Assembly: GCA_002425185.1 (NCBI GenBank) | Contig: DILT01000019.1 | Coordinates: 248,304 to 312,303 of the forward strand | DNA: 64,000 nt | Direction: 5' to 3' | Source of the DNA: Flammeovirgaceae bacterium UBA5585 | GTDB lineage: Bacteria; Bacteroidota; Bacteroidia; Cytophagales; Cyclobacteriaceae | Program-made: the position numbers and the translations under genes | In this document: piece after piece, positions 1-8,057 of the stretch | How positions within the stretch are numbered: position 1 is the stretch's first letter | Layout of the letters: each line of letters opens with the position of its first letter | Notes under the pieces: generated by a model | Database searches by the model: none | Told to the model about the DNA's origin: nothing | The model's input: only the letters and a program-made list of their open reading frames with translations

Positions 1-798
1 GTGGTAACTACACTGCATGGTACCGATATAACACTGGTGGGTAAAGACGCATCGTACGAACCGGTGGTAACATTCAGTATCAATCAGTCGGATGGTGTCA
101 CCGCAGTTTCAGAAGATTTGCGAAGAGAAACGTTTGAGTACTTTAAAATCACGAATGAAATAGAAGTTATTCCAAACTTCATTGATCTAGCTAAATTCAA
201 AAAACAAAAGAAAGATCATTTCAAAAAAGCCATTTGCCCGGAAGGAGAAATGCTGGTTGTGCACACCTCCAACTTCCGCAAAGTGAAACGGATAGGCGAT
301 GTTATACAGGTGTTCTATAACATCCAAAAAGAAATACCGGCCAAACTGTTAATGATTGGTGATGGCCCCGAGCGGGTTGGCGCAGAACAACAATGCCGCG
401 ATTTGGGCATCTGCAACAATATCCGATTTCTGGGTAAACTGGAGGCTGTAGAGGAGGTGCTTTCCGTGGCTGACTTGTTCTTAATGCCTTCAGAAAAAGA
501 GAGTTTTGGACTGGCTGCCTTGGAGGCCATGGCCTGCGAAGTGCCCGTTATTTCATCCAATACCGGTGGTATACCCGAATTGAATATTCAAGGTGTAACC
601 GGCTTTATGAGCAATGTGGGCGACACCGAAGATATGACCCGCAAAGCACTGTTCGTGCTGGACAAAAGCAACTTACCCAAATTCAAAGAAAATGCCCTTA
701 ACCGGGCAAAGGAATTCGACATTAGCCGGATACTGCCACAGTATGAGGATTACTACGTTAAGGTTATCGAGAAAACCAACATAAAAGCTATCCGTTAA
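1..798 (+). CDS. bshA: N-acetyl-alpha-D-glucosaminyl L-malate synthase BshA, C-terminal part
   Basis: GT4 glycosyltransferase that joins GlcNAc from UDP-GlcNAc to L-malate, the first step of bacillithiol synthesis in the cytoplasm. The open frame runs off the left edge, so the GTG at position 1 is an internal valine and roughly the first 110 residues are missing. The visible part begins with TTLHGTDITLVG, a BshA hallmark. It then has the GT-B second Rossmann domain with HTSNFRKVKR, the IGDGPER donor-site loop and the E-x7-E motif ESFGLAALE, followed by SSNTGGIPE. The stop lies about 50 bp before the next gene on the same strand. The family call is firm from these motifs; catalysis is inferred from the family. 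Confidence 0.93.
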   Translation: MVTTLHGTDITLVGKDASYEPVVTFSINQSDGVTAVSEDLRRETFEYFKITNEIEVIPNFIDLAKFKKQKKDHFKKAICPEGEMLVVHTSNFRKVKRIGDVIQVFYNIQKEIPAKLLMIGDGPERVGAEQQCRDLGICNNIRFLGKLEAVEEVLSVADLFLMPSEKESFGLAALEAMACEVPVISSNTGGIPELNIQGVTGFMSNVGDTEDMTRKALFVLDKSNLPKFKENALNRAKEFDISRILPQYEDYYVKVIEKTNIKAIR

Positions 799-821
799 AA
801 TACGGTTAGGTTTTCTATTAT

Positions 822-829
822 TATTTTTG
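822..829 (+). promoter_or_regulatory. Bacteroidota -7 element TATTTTTG before the fatty acid hydroxylase gene
   Basis: TATTTTTG fits the TAnnTTTG consensus exactly and ends 17 bp before the ATG at 847. No good -33 TTTG is visible at 19-20 bp spacing. Its position argues against the GTG at 829 being the start codon of the downstream gene. Confidence 0.45.
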
Positions 830-846
830 TGCAAATTTTGGATGCG

Positions 847-1467
847 ATGGAAGAGGTAATACCAAAAAACAAAGGGACCAAACAGCTTTTCAAAAACCCT
901 GTTCTGGAGAAACTTACGCGCACGCACATATCAGTTCCGCTGATCATATTTTTTACCTATGCTGCGGCATTGCTGTACTGGAGCATTACCCACACAGCAT
1001 TAAATCCAGTGCTTACGACCTCCCTCTTTTTTGTAGGATGGCTTGCGTTTACATGGGTAGAATATAATGTCCACCGGTATGTTTTCCATATGCGTGCGCA
1101 CACCCAAAAACGAAAAGAATTACAGTATACGTTACATGGTGTTCACCATGAATACCCCAAGGATAAGGAAAGACTGGCCATGCCACCGGTGCTGAGCATA
1201 ACCATAGCCACCGTACTGTTACTTTTGCTTCGTTTGGTTATGGGCGATTTCGTTTTTGCTTTTTTGCCTGGTTTTCTGGTTGGATATGCCAGCTACCTGG
1301 GCGTACATTACATGGTACATGCCTACCAGCCACCCAAAAACTTTTTAAAAGCCTTATGGATCAACCACAGTATACATCATTACAAGGATGGCGAAATTGT
1401 GTTTGGAGTGTCTTCTCCGTTGTGGGACTATATCTATGGCACCATGAAGGAAAAGTCATCCTCATAA
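847..1467 (+). CDS. Fatty acid hydroxylase / sterol desaturase family membrane protein
   Basis: A 206-residue integral membrane di-iron oxygenase-like protein. Histidine clusters typical of the family are visible at HRYVFH (about 76-81), HGVHH (97-101), HYMVH (154-158) and HSIHH (174-178), set between hydrophobic segments at about 30-50, 58-72 and 115-155. Family members hydroxylate or desaturate lipid acyl chains or sterols; similarity in layout to fatty acid 2-hydroxylases suggests hydroxylation of a membrane or sphingolipid-like acyl chain, which is inference. The ATG at 847 was chosen because the upstream GTG at 829 is the last base group of a -7 promoter box. A strong terminator follows. 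Substrate unknown. Confidence 0.8.
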   Translation: MEEVIPKNKGTKQLFKNPVLEKLTRTHISVPLIIFFTYAAALLYWSITHTALNPVLTTSLFFVGWLAFTWVEYNVHRYVFHMRAHTQKRKELQYTLHGVHHEYPKDKERLAMPPVLSITIATVLLLLLRLVMGDFVFAFLPGFLVGYASYLGVHYMVHAYQPPKNFLKALWINHSIHHYKDGEIVFGVSSPLWDYIYGTMKEKSSS

Positions 1468-1479
1468 AGCCATAATGCA

Positions 1480-1512
1480 AAAACCACCTTGGTGTTATCC
1501 GGGTGGTTTTAT
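1480..1512 (+). terminator. Rho-independent terminator after the fatty acid hydroxylase gene
   Basis: Inverted repeat AAACCACC (1481-1488) / GGTGGTTT (1502-1509), followed by a T-rich stretch. It lies 13 bp after the stop. It may also serve the small convergent lipoprotein gene on the other strand. Confidence 0.75.
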
Positions 1513-1534
1513 TGACTAATCAGATAAAGTAAAT

Positions 1535-1660
1535 TCAGATTTTTGATTCCTTAACCTCCGGCTGCTTAACAGGCTTTTTGGCATACGTAGCGCACGTATA
1601 GGATGAACAAGAGCCTAAAATAAGCGCCAAAAGGCTTAAAACCAGTACAGACTTTTTCAT
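1535..1660 (-). CDS. Small lipoprotein, 41 residues
   Basis: Encodes a very short peptide that starts MKKSVLVLSLLALILGSC, a complete lipoprotein signal with cysteine after LGS. The mature part is only about 24 residues (CSSYTCATYAKKPVKQ then an acidic tail) and has a second cysteine. An in-frame start 66 bp further upstream would put a charged 22-residue leader before the signal peptide, so the internal ATG at 1660 was chosen. It is convergent with the hydroxylase gene and shares the terminator region. Probably an outer-membrane-anchored small lipoprotein; function unknown. The intact signal peptide is the main reason to treat it as real. Confidence 0.6.
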   Translation of the reverse strand: MKKSVLVLSLLALILGSCSSYTCATYAKKPVKQPEVKESKI

Positions 1661-1777
1661 AGCAAAAGTTATTAAATGATCGTCAAAAGTAGGCCTTTTC
1701 GGGCGTTGAAATAATTTAAGAAACACGAATTATATTACGTAGGTTCAAAAAATTAAATACTAATTCAGAAACAGAAT

Positions 1778-1791
1778 CCCCGAAATCGGGG
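1778..1791 (+). other. Perfect hairpin in the leader of the vWA gene
   Basis: CCCCGAAATCGGGG forms a five-base-pair stem (CCCCG/CGGGG plus A-T closure) 26 bp before the vWA start codon. It could be a 5' UTR structure of the triad mRNA or a weak terminator remnant. No -33/-7 pair is clear nearby. Confidence 0.35.
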
Positions 1792-1817
1792 TTTAAAGTC
1801 TATCCGCCCAGTACCCC

Positions 1818-2915
1818 ATGTTAGGCTACCGCTTCAGTCAGTATACCCCTCCCCCTGAAAAAGCTAAAAGCGATTTTGAGCGATTGCTGAAGATTTTCAT
1901 GCAACTGGCATTAATTACTTCGGGTAATGTTGCCGAAGCGCTACAGTGGCTTACTGAGCTAGATAGGCAATATAAACTAACTACGGATAATTACGGTATC
2001 GGAGATTTCGTTGAACAACTAAAACGAGAGGGTTACATAGATGAAAAAGGGCCAGATGGAGAATTAACTTTAAAACCCCGCAGTGAACAGCACATCCGAA
2101 AATCGGCCCTGGAGGAAATTTTTGGAAAGTTAAAGAAAACAAAAGGCGGAGATCACAGCACCTTTCACAGTGGGCGGGGCGATGAACAAACAACCGAGCG
2201 AAGAGATTACGAATTCGGTGATACCCTGGAACAAATTTCCATGACTGATTCATTGCGAAACGCTCAAATCAATCACGGGTTAGACAACTTCTTCATGACA
2301 GAAGATGATTTGGAGGTAATCGAAAGTGAATATAAATCGCAAACCTCTACTGTTCTAATGATTGATATCTCGCACTCCATGATTCTTTACGGGGAGGATA
2401 GAATTACGCCAGCGAAAAAGGTTGCCATGGCGTTGTCCGAACTGATTACCAAAAAATATCCAAAGGATACACTCGACATTATTGTTTTCGGAGATGATGC
2501 CTGGCAAATTGAAATTAAAGATCTGCCCTACCTGCAGGTTGGTCCCTACCACACCAATACGGTTGCCGGGTTAGAGCTAGCGATGGATATTCTCAGACGA
2601 AGAAAAAATCCGAATAAGCAAATTTTCATGATCACCGATGGAAAGCCTACGTGTATCAAGCAGGGTATTAAATACTATAAAAACAGTTTTGGTCTTGATC
2701 ATAAAATTCTGGGTAAAACACTAACCCTCGCCAGTCAATTAAGAAAACTAAAAATACCCGTTACCACCTTTATGCTGGCCACCGATGCTTACCTGAAAGC
2801 ATTTGTGCGGGAATTCACAAAAACGAATAAAGGCAATGCCTATTACAGCGGACTACAAGGATTGGGCAATCTTGTTTTTGAAGACTTTAACAAGAACAGA
2901 AGAAAAACGTATTAG
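1818..2915 (+). CDS. vWA domain protein paired with a MoxR-type AAA+ ATPase
   Basis: A 365-residue cytoplasmic protein without signal peptide or membrane segment. The first 110 residues are helical and charged; residues 110-150 look like a flexible linker. A von Willebrand A domain covers about 176-350: the MIDAS motif is DISHS (183-187), with TNT at 246-248 and ITDG at 272-275. MIDAS proteins bind a divalent metal and act as adaptors for AAA+ partners (RavA-ViaA, MoxR, cobalt/magnesium chelatase families). The AAA+ gene starts 10 bp downstream, so the two are almost certainly co-transcribed and act together. It most likely couples the ATPase to a substrate, but no chelatase pathway genes are nearby, so a metal-chelatase role is not supported. 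Confidence 0.8.
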   Translation: MLGYRFSQYTPPPEKAKSDFERLLKIFMQLALITSGNVAEALQWLTELDRQYKLTTDNYGIGDFVEQLKREGYIDEKGPDGELTLKPRSEQHIRKSALEEIFGKLKKTKGGDHSTFHSGRGDEQTTERRDYEFGDTLEQISMTDSLRNAQINHGLDNFFMTEDDLEVIESEYKSQTSTVLMIDISHSMILYGEDRITPAKKVAMALSELITKKYPKDTLDIIVFGDDAWQIEIKDLPYLQVGPYHTNTVAGLELAMDILRRRKNPNKQIFMITDGKPTCIKQGIKYYKNSFGLDHKILGKTLTLASQLRKLKIPVTTFMLATDAYLKAFVREFTKTNKGNAYYSGLQGLGNLVFEDFNKNRRKTY

Positions 2916-2925
2916 AAATTAAAAA

Positions 2926-4452
2926 ATGGATATTCATAAAATAAAAACCTTAAAGCAATTAAAGTCAGCAGGCTATAAACCGAAATCGGTTAAAGATGAG
3001 TTGCGCAATAACCTGATTGAAAAGAAAAGAAAAAAAGAACCTGTATTCAGCGGCATCTGGGGTTATGAAGAAACGGTAATACCCGACCTGGAAAGGGCCA
3101 TATTAGCCGGACATAATATCAACCTACTAGGCTTACGGGGGCAGGCCAAAACCCGCATTGCCCGGTTATTGATTAACCTGTTAGATGAATATATACCTGT
3201 TGTAGAAGGTTCGGAGTTAAATGATGATCCGCTTCATCCCATCTCGCGATACAGTATTGATAAACTCAAAGAGTTCGGGGACGATACGCCTGTTTCATGG
3301 GTTCATCGGCATGATCGGTATACGGAAAAACTTGCCACACCTGATGTTTCCATTGCTGACCTCATTGGTGATGTTGATCCGATAAAAGCGGCTACACTTA
3401 AACTTCCCTACTCCGATGAGCGCGTAATTCACTTCGGATTGATTCCCCGATCACATCGTGGAATTTTTGTTATCAATGAATTACCCGACTTACAGGCGCG
3501 TATTCAGGTAGCACTCTTTAACATTCTGCAAGAAGGTGATATTCAAATCCGCGGCTTTAAAATACGCCTACCCCTAGATCTGCAATTTATTTTCACCGCC
3601 AATCCGGAAGACTACACCAACCGGGGCAGTATTGTTACTCCGCTGAAAGATCGGATCGATAGCCAGATTATAACACACTATCCAAAAACCATCGATATAG
3701 GCAAACACATTACACAACAGGAAGCACACATAAAAGAAGATCAGCAAAACCTGGTTATCGTTCACGATTTGGCAAAAGACCTGATAGAGCAAATTGCTTT
3801 TGAAGCTCGAAAAAGTGAATTAATAGATGCTAAAAGTGGTGTTTCCGCCCGACTCACCATTTCAGCATATGAAACACTTATTGCTTCCGCGGAGCGCAGA
3901 GTCCTTATAAATCAGGAAAAGAAAACAAGTCTTCGTGTTTCTGATTTTACCAGTGTAATACCCGCAATCACCGGCAAAGTAGAGTTAGTTTATGAGGGGG
4001 AGCAGGAAGGCCCTGGTATTGTAGCACAAAACCTGATTGGTAAAGCCCTGCGCACCCAGTTTGTGAATTATTTTCCCGATCCTGAAAAATTCAGAAAGCA
4101 GAAAGACAAAAACCCCTATAAAGTCATTACCGACTGGTTTGGCGAAGGCAACAAAGTTGATCTTCTGCATGAGGTTACTGAAAAGGAATATGAACAGTTA
4201 CTTAAAAGCATCCCAGGCCTAAAGGAGCTCGTTAAAGAGTATCATCCACATCAGCCCGCAACTCTTCAGCTTTTTTTGATGGAGTTCGCCCTTCATGGAC
4301 TGGCTGAATTTAGTTTGATCAGTAAACATAACCTCACTGCCGGACACCAATTCAAAGATTTATTAAGTTCCATGTTTAACCTACCCAACGATGATGACGA
4401 TGAAACCGAAGAAGATGACGATGCGGCATTCGGAGGGAGTAGAGGTAGATAA
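2926..4452 (+). CDS. MoxR/magnesium-chelatase-like AAA+ ATPase
   Basis: A 508-residue ATPase. Residues 40-60 lead into the AAA+ core: Walker A GLRGQAKTR (69-77), Walker B IFVINE (180-185), sensor 1 TANPEDY (224-230) and an arginine-finger-like LKDRI (240-244). The layout follows the chelatase/MoxR branch with a helical C-terminal half and a final acidic DDDDETEEDDD tail. It sits 10 bp after the vWA gene and overlaps the AlbA_2 gene, forming a three-gene unit. Automated pipelines tend to call such proteins magnesium chelatase or sigma-54 interacting, but no GAFTGA loop is seen and no tetrapyrrole genes are present. A remodelling ATPase for complex assembly is the best inference. Confidence 0.82.
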   Translation: MDIHKIKTLKQLKSAGYKPKSVKDELRNNLIEKKRKKEPVFSGIWGYEETVIPDLERAILAGHNINLLGLRGQAKTRIARLLINLLDEYIPVVEGSELNDDPLHPISRYSIDKLKEFGDDTPVSWVHRHDRYTEKLATPDVSIADLIGDVDPIKAATLKLPYSDERVIHFGLIPRSHRGIFVINELPDLQARIQVALFNILQEGDIQIRGFKIRLPLDLQFIFTANPEDYTNRGSIVTPLKDRIDSQIITHYPKTIDIGKHITQQEAHIKEDQQNLVIVHDLAKDLIEQIAFEARKSELIDAKSGVSARLTISAYETLIASAERRVLINQEKKTSLRVSDFTSVIPAITGKVELVYEGEQEGPGIVAQNLIGKALRTQFVNYFPDPEKFRKQKDKNPYKVITDWFGEGNKVDLLHEVTEKEYEQLLKSIPGLKELVKEYHPHQPATLQLFLMEFALHGLAEFSLISKHNLTAGHQFKDLLSSMFNLPNDDDDETEEDDDAAFGGSRGR

Positions 4453-5110
4453 AGAAAAACTAAAGGCGTTATATGCATTAGTTGCCAGGGGAGAAGGAGA
4501 GCAACTTGAGTTTAAGCGCAAAGCAACGCATCCTGAAAAAATTGTACGCGAAATGATTGCCTTTGCCAACAGCAAAGGAGGAACAGTACTAATCGGAGTT
4601 TCTGATGATGGCAGCATACCCGGAGTTAAGTTTCCGGATGAGGAATTGTTTGTTGTTCAAAGAGCCATTACCCGGCTTAGCAGGCCACACATTAACTACG
4701 AGAAAGAAATTATCTCGTTGTCTACAGGTCGTTACGTCATCTCTTTAAAGGTACTTTTCGGCAAAAGAAAACCCTATTTCTTACGTTTAAGCAGATGGAG
4801 AAGAGGCTGCTTTATTCGGATAGATGACAAAAGTATAAAGGCTAGCAAGGAGGTTCAGCAAATTCTCTACCTACAGGCAAAACAACATGATGTGCAATTT
4901 ACCTATGGTGAATATGAGCAGAAACTTTTTCGTCATCTGGATAAATTCAATTATGTTACAGTTGCTGAATTTTCTGCCCTCTGTGATATTGGCTACCACC
5001 ATGCTTCAAACATTCTTGTTCAACTCGTACTTGCCAATGTTCTTAAAATAGAACCTCACGAAAAAGGTGATCAATACGCTATTTGCAGAGGTAGCCTGTT
5101 AACAATTTAG
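4421..5110 (+). CDS. AlbA_2 (Schlafen-like) domain protein with C-terminal winged-helix region
   Basis: About 229 residues. The N-terminal part carries the AlbA_2 signature: EGEQLEFKRK, then FANSKGGTVLIGVSDDG and an IPG loop, a fold related to Schlafen core domains and known for nucleic-acid-linked regulators. The C-terminal 80 residues (YEQKLFRHLDKF to the end) look like a winged helix. The start at 4421 was preferred over 4391 because the longer form adds a methionine-rich leader lying deep in the AAA+ gene; the chosen start still overlaps that gene by 32 bp, indicating translational coupling. No Schlafen-type nuclease residues can be confirmed by eye. Role in the triad unknown; it may be the DNA- or RNA-facing partner. 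Confidence 0.72.
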   Translation: MRHSEGVEVDKEKLKALYALVARGEGEQLEFKRKATHPEKIVREMIAFANSKGGTVLIGVSDDGSIPGVKFPDEELFVVQRAITRLSRPHINYEKEIISLSTGRYVISLKVLFGKRKPYFLRLSRWRRGCFIRIDDKSIKASKEVQQILYLQAKQHDVQFTYGEYEQKLFRHLDKFNYVTVAEFSALCDIGYHHASNILVQLVLANVLKIEPHEKGDQYAICRGSLLTI

Positions 5111-5215
5111 TAATGATAAGAGGGATTATAAAGGTATTAAAAAAATTCACTTTCAAAACTCTTTCAGCATTACGAAGGTTTTTGTTTATTTCGATAACCA
5201 AGTTCTTTGTTAAGC

Positions 5216-6559
5216 ATGTCAAAAATCAAAAAGGAAAAGAAGATATTCGTGCTGGATACTTCTGTTATTATTTATGAACACAACTCCATACTCAATTTTG
5301 ATGAACACGATGTAGGCATACCGATAACGGTACTGGAAGAACTGGATAACTTCAAAAAGGGAAACGATACCAAGAATTTCGAAGCCCGGGAGTTTATCAG
5401 ACTCATTGATAAACTCGCCAAAGATCAAATGTTACACCATTGGAACCCCATTAACGGAAAGGGCAAGGGCGATTTTAAAGTAGTAATGGATACCGGGGGC
5501 ACGGGTACGCTGGATGCCAACCGTGTATTTAATGAGGACAAGCCAGACCACCGCATACTAAATTCCGCCCTGCTGTTACAGAAAGAAGAGAAGGGAAGAA
5601 AAGTTGTATTGGTATCAAAAGATGTAAACCTGCGATTGAAGGCCAAGGCATTGGGCCTTCATGCAGAGGACTATACCACCGGGAAAGTACAAAACATCTC
5701 GTCACTCTACTCCGGCAATACGGTGATTGAAGATGTGGACACCAATGCTATTAACCTGATTTATGAAAAAGGCTACTGTCCACCGGGTGATATCCTGGGG
5801 AAACTAAAACCAGAAAAAAACCACTACTACATTTTAAAAAGTGGTAAAAAATCAGTGCTCGCCTATTACAATCCATTCAATGAAATGGTGGAGCAGGTAG
5901 AAAAAAGGTCGATCTACGGGGTTAAGCCACGTAATGCTGAACAAACTTTTGCCATTCACGCGCTGCTGAAACCTGACGTTAAACTGGTTTCCCTGCAAGG
6001 TATTGCCGGTACAGGTAAAACATTAATTGCTCTGGCCGCTTCACTGGAACAGAAACGTGAATTCAAACAGATTTACCTGGCGCGTCCAATTGTACCGCTC
6101 AGCAATAAAGACATTGGTTATCTGCCGGGAGACATTAAATCGAAATTGAACCCTTACATGGAGCCCCTGTGGGATAACCTGAAATTCATTCAAAATCAAT
6201 ACAACGAAACTGATAAGGAGTATTCTAAAATCACAGAGATGGTAAACCAGGAGAAATTGGTGATTACGCCCCTGGCTTACATTCGAGGAAGAAGCCTTTC
6301 TAATATTTGCTTTATAGTTGATGAAGCGCAGAACCTTACGCCCCATGAGGTAAAAACCATTATTACCAGGGCCGGTGAAAACACGAAAATCATCTTTACT
6401 GGAGATATCTACCAGATTGATACACCCTATCTGGATGCGCAAAGTAATGGGCTCTCCTACTTAATTGACCGCTTAAAAGGAAATGAACTGTATGCCCACA
6501 TAACCCTTGAAAAAGGTGAGCGTTCGGAATTGGCCAACCTGGCAAATAACCTGTTATAG
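5216..6559 (+). CDS. PhoH family ATPase with N-terminal PIN domain
   Basis: A 447-residue fusion. Residues 8-145 form a PIN endoribonuclease-like domain with FVLDTS at about 11-16 and a conserved acidic patch ending SKDVNLRLKA. Residues 235-440 are a PhoH P-loop ATPase: Walker A GIAGTGKT (262-269), the PhoH motif RPIVPLSNKDIGYLPGD, and Walker B VDEAQN (368-373). PIN-PhoH proteins are linked to RNA unwinding and cleavage. The ATG at 5216 is used; a TTG nine bases upstream is less likely. A 105 bp gap separates it from the triad, so it may be independent. The domain call is firm; cellular substrate is unknown. Confidence 0.9.
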   Translation: MSKIKKEKKIFVLDTSVIIYEHNSILNFDEHDVGIPITVLEELDNFKKGNDTKNFEAREFIRLIDKLAKDQMLHHWNPINGKGKGDFKVVMDTGGTGTLDANRVFNEDKPDHRILNSALLLQKEEKGRKVVLVSKDVNLRLKAKALGLHAEDYTTGKVQNISSLYSGNTVIEDVDTNAINLIYEKGYCPPGDILGKLKPEKNHYYILKSGKKSVLAYYNPFNEMVEQVEKRSIYGVKPRNAEQTFAIHALLKPDVKLVSLQGIAGTGKTLIALAASLEQKREFKQIYLARPIVPLSNKDIGYLPGDIKSKLNPYMEPLWDNLKFIQNQYNETDKEYSKITEMVNQEKLVITPLAYIRGRSLSNICFIVDEAQNLTPHEVKTIITRAGENTKIIFTGDIYQIDTPYLDAQSNGLSYLIDRLKGNELYAHITLEKGERSELANLANNLL

Positions 6560-6743
6560 CCGATTTTCGCTCAGCGCAAGGTTTTACAGCATTTTAAACC
6601 TTTCAGGTTAGCGAAAGGCTTGTTTGCAGGGTTTTAGAAATTCGTGCCAAAATCAGGGTGTAAGGTTTTTAGAACGGTAGGTATTATTTTCTACACTTTC
6701 CTCAATTCCATTTAAACCTTAACGTGGCTGAAAAACAGACGAT
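6560..6743. other. Intergenic region after the PIN-PhoH gene
   Basis: No open frame with coding character and no convincing terminator hairpin. It holds several AGGTTTTA/AGGTTT-like short direct repeats but nothing assignable. The promoter for the next small gene begins at its right end. Confidence 0.4.
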
Positions 6744-6774
6744 TATGATGCCATCAACTCACTTTCTACTTTTG
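6744..6774 (+). promoter_or_regulatory. Promoter of the 83-residue orphan gene
   Basis: TACTTTTG (6767-6774) fits TAnnTTTG exactly, with TATG (one mismatch to TTTG) 19 bp upstream at 6744-6747. The start codon follows 25 bp later. It supports the short gene as a real transcription unit. Confidence 0.5.
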
Positions 6775-6799
6775 ACGTGTAACACAGAAAAAGAAGCCC

Positions 6800-7051
6800 A
6801 TGTTTAGAAAATTGTATTTCAAATGCCTCTCCGCAAAAAGTAAAATTTCAGCATTGCGCGATAAAGGAACCATGCTTGGAACCCGTATAAAAAATGGTCG
6901 TAAAGCCTACTTATTTTTATTGAGAGATTTTTGCGCTGAGGTAATTTTTCAAAATGATAATATGGAAATGCACCCTGAAAAGATTACCACCTTTTCCAGC
7001 GTAAGCGAGTTCAATAGCTATTTGGAACGGGAGTTCCGATCAGCCTTTTAA
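6800..7051 (+). CDS. Uncharacterised small protein, 83 residues
   Basis: Not recognised. The protein is soluble and basic at its N-terminus (MFRKLYFKCLSAKSKIS), then GRKAYLFLLRDFCAEVIFQND suggests a small beta sheet, and the C-terminal SVSEFNSYLEREFRSAF a helix. Compact alpha/beta size and aromatic spacing are compatible with a small folded domain. It has its own promoter-like box and stands alone between the PhoH gene and the convergent sucD (7 bp gap between stops). No signal peptide. Function not assigned. Confidence 0.6.
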   Translation: MFRKLYFKCLSAKSKISALRDKGTMLGTRIKNGRKAYLFLLRDFCAEVIFQNDNMEMHPEKITTFSSVSEFNSYLEREFRSAF

Positions 7052-7058
7052 ACGAACG

Positions 7059-7934
7059 TTATTTCTTAAGAACTTTTAGAACAGTTTCTCCGATATCCGC
7101 AGGTGATTCTACTACGTGAATACCACATTCACGCATTATTTTCATTTTAGCGGCTGCTGTATCATCAGCTCCACCAATAATGGCACCCGCATGCCCCATT
7201 CTTCTTCCGGGGGGTGCCGTTTGACCAGCAATGAAACCAACCACAGGTTTTTTGTTTCCGGTTTCTTTTATCCAACGTGCAGCCACAGGTTCGTAGTTTC
7301 CGCCTATTTCACCTATCATTACAATCGCTTCGGTTTCCGGATCATTCATTAATAATTCAACCGCCTCTTTAGTTGGTGTACCAATAATCGGATCACCGCC
7401 AATTCCAATAGCTGTAGAAACGCCCAAACCAGCCTTCACAATCTGATCAGCGGCCTCATATGTAAGTGTTCCTGATTTTGATACTACCCCAACTTTTCCC
7501 TTTTTAAACACAAAGCCAGGCATAATGCCCACCTTCGCTTCTCCTGGAGTAATCACACCCGGACAATTTGGACCAACCAATACCACATCTTTACTTTTGA
7601 TGTATTTCTTTGCAATCATCATATCCTTAACCGGTATTCCCTCGGTTATGGCGATGATTACTTTAATACCTGCATCAGCAGCCTCCATAATGGCATCAGC
7701 TGCGAAAGCCGGGGGAACAAAAATGATAGAAACATCGGCACCTGTTTTTTGAACAGCCTCTTGAACAGTATTAAAAACGGGCCGCCCCAGGTGCTCTGTA
7801 CCGCCTTTAGCCGGAGTTACCCCTCCTACCACATTCGTACCGTATTCAATCATCTGGCCAGCATGAAAAGTACCTTCAGAACCGGTAAAACCCTGAACTA
7901 TTACCCTGGAGTTTTTATTCACTAATACGCTCAT
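7059..7934 (-). CDS. sucD: Succinyl-CoA ligase, alpha subunit
   Basis: TCA-cycle enzyme subunit: succinyl-CoA + NDP + Pi to succinate + CoA + NTP, working as a complex with SucC. Full length at 291 residues. CoA-binding Rossmann domain at the N-terminus (VIVQGFTGSEG, 12-22), CoA loop VGPNCPG (120-126), and the phosphohistidine loop GRRMGHAGAI with His248. No sucC is adjacent, so the two subunits are encoded apart, which is usual in Bacteroidota. A near-perfect promoter precedes it, with a 5' UTR of roughly 15-20 bases. Confidence 0.97.
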   Translation of the reverse strand: MSVLVNKNSRVIVQGFTGSEGTFHAGQMIEYGTNVVGGVTPAKGGTEHLGRPVFNTVQEAVQKTGADVSIIFVPPAFAADAIMEAADAGIKVIIAITEGIPVKDMMIAKKYIKSKDVVLVGPNCPGVITPGEAKVGIMPGFVFKKGKVGVVSKSGTLTYEAADQIVKAGLGVSTAIGIGGDPIIGTPTKEAVELLMNDPETEAIVMIGEIGGNYEPVAARWIKETGNKKPVVGFIAGQTAPPGRRMGHAGAIIGGADDTAAAKMKIMRECGIHVVESPADIGETVLKVLKK

Positions 7935-7955
7935 GGAAGTGCAATTTGGTGATCA

Positions 7956-7986
7956 CAAAAATAGAATAATATACCGTTCAGCCAAA
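7956..7986 (-). promoter_or_regulatory. sucD promoter (TTTG-N19-TATTTTTG)
   Basis: On the minus strand, TTTG (7983-7986) is separated by exactly 19 bp from TATTTTTG (7956-7963). This is a full match to the Bacteroidota primary sigma factor consensus, placed 22 bp before the sucD start. Confidence 0.75.
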
Positions 7987-7998
7987 CCACCAAAATGC

Positions 7999-8037
7999 AA
8001 AGAGGCTTCCAAAACCTACATTATCAGAAGCCTCTTT
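7999..8037 (-). terminator. Terminator of the second FecR-like gene
   Basis: Eleven-base-pair stem AAAGAGGCTTC (7999-8009) / GAAGCCTCTTT (8027-8037), directly after the stop of the minus-strand gene ending at 8058. It separates that transcript from the sucD promoter. Confidence 0.75.
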
Positions 8038-8057
8038 AATAATTGAAATGACTACTC

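Noticed and set aside
1..3. GTG at position 1 as the bshA start
   Set aside because: The protein lacks its N-terminal Rossmann half; the frame is open to the window edge.
829..846. GTG at 829 as start of the fatty acid hydroxylase
   Set aside because: It is inside the TATTTTTG -7 box; ATG 847 gives a better placed start.
2926..4452. Magnesium chelatase or sigma-54 activator
   Set aside because: No tetrapyrrole genes nearby and no GAFTGA loop; the MoxR-like call is safer.
5181..5209. TTTG...GTTCTTTG as a promoter for the PIN-PhoH gene
   Set aside because: Spacer of 17 bp and no TA at the -7 start; too weak.
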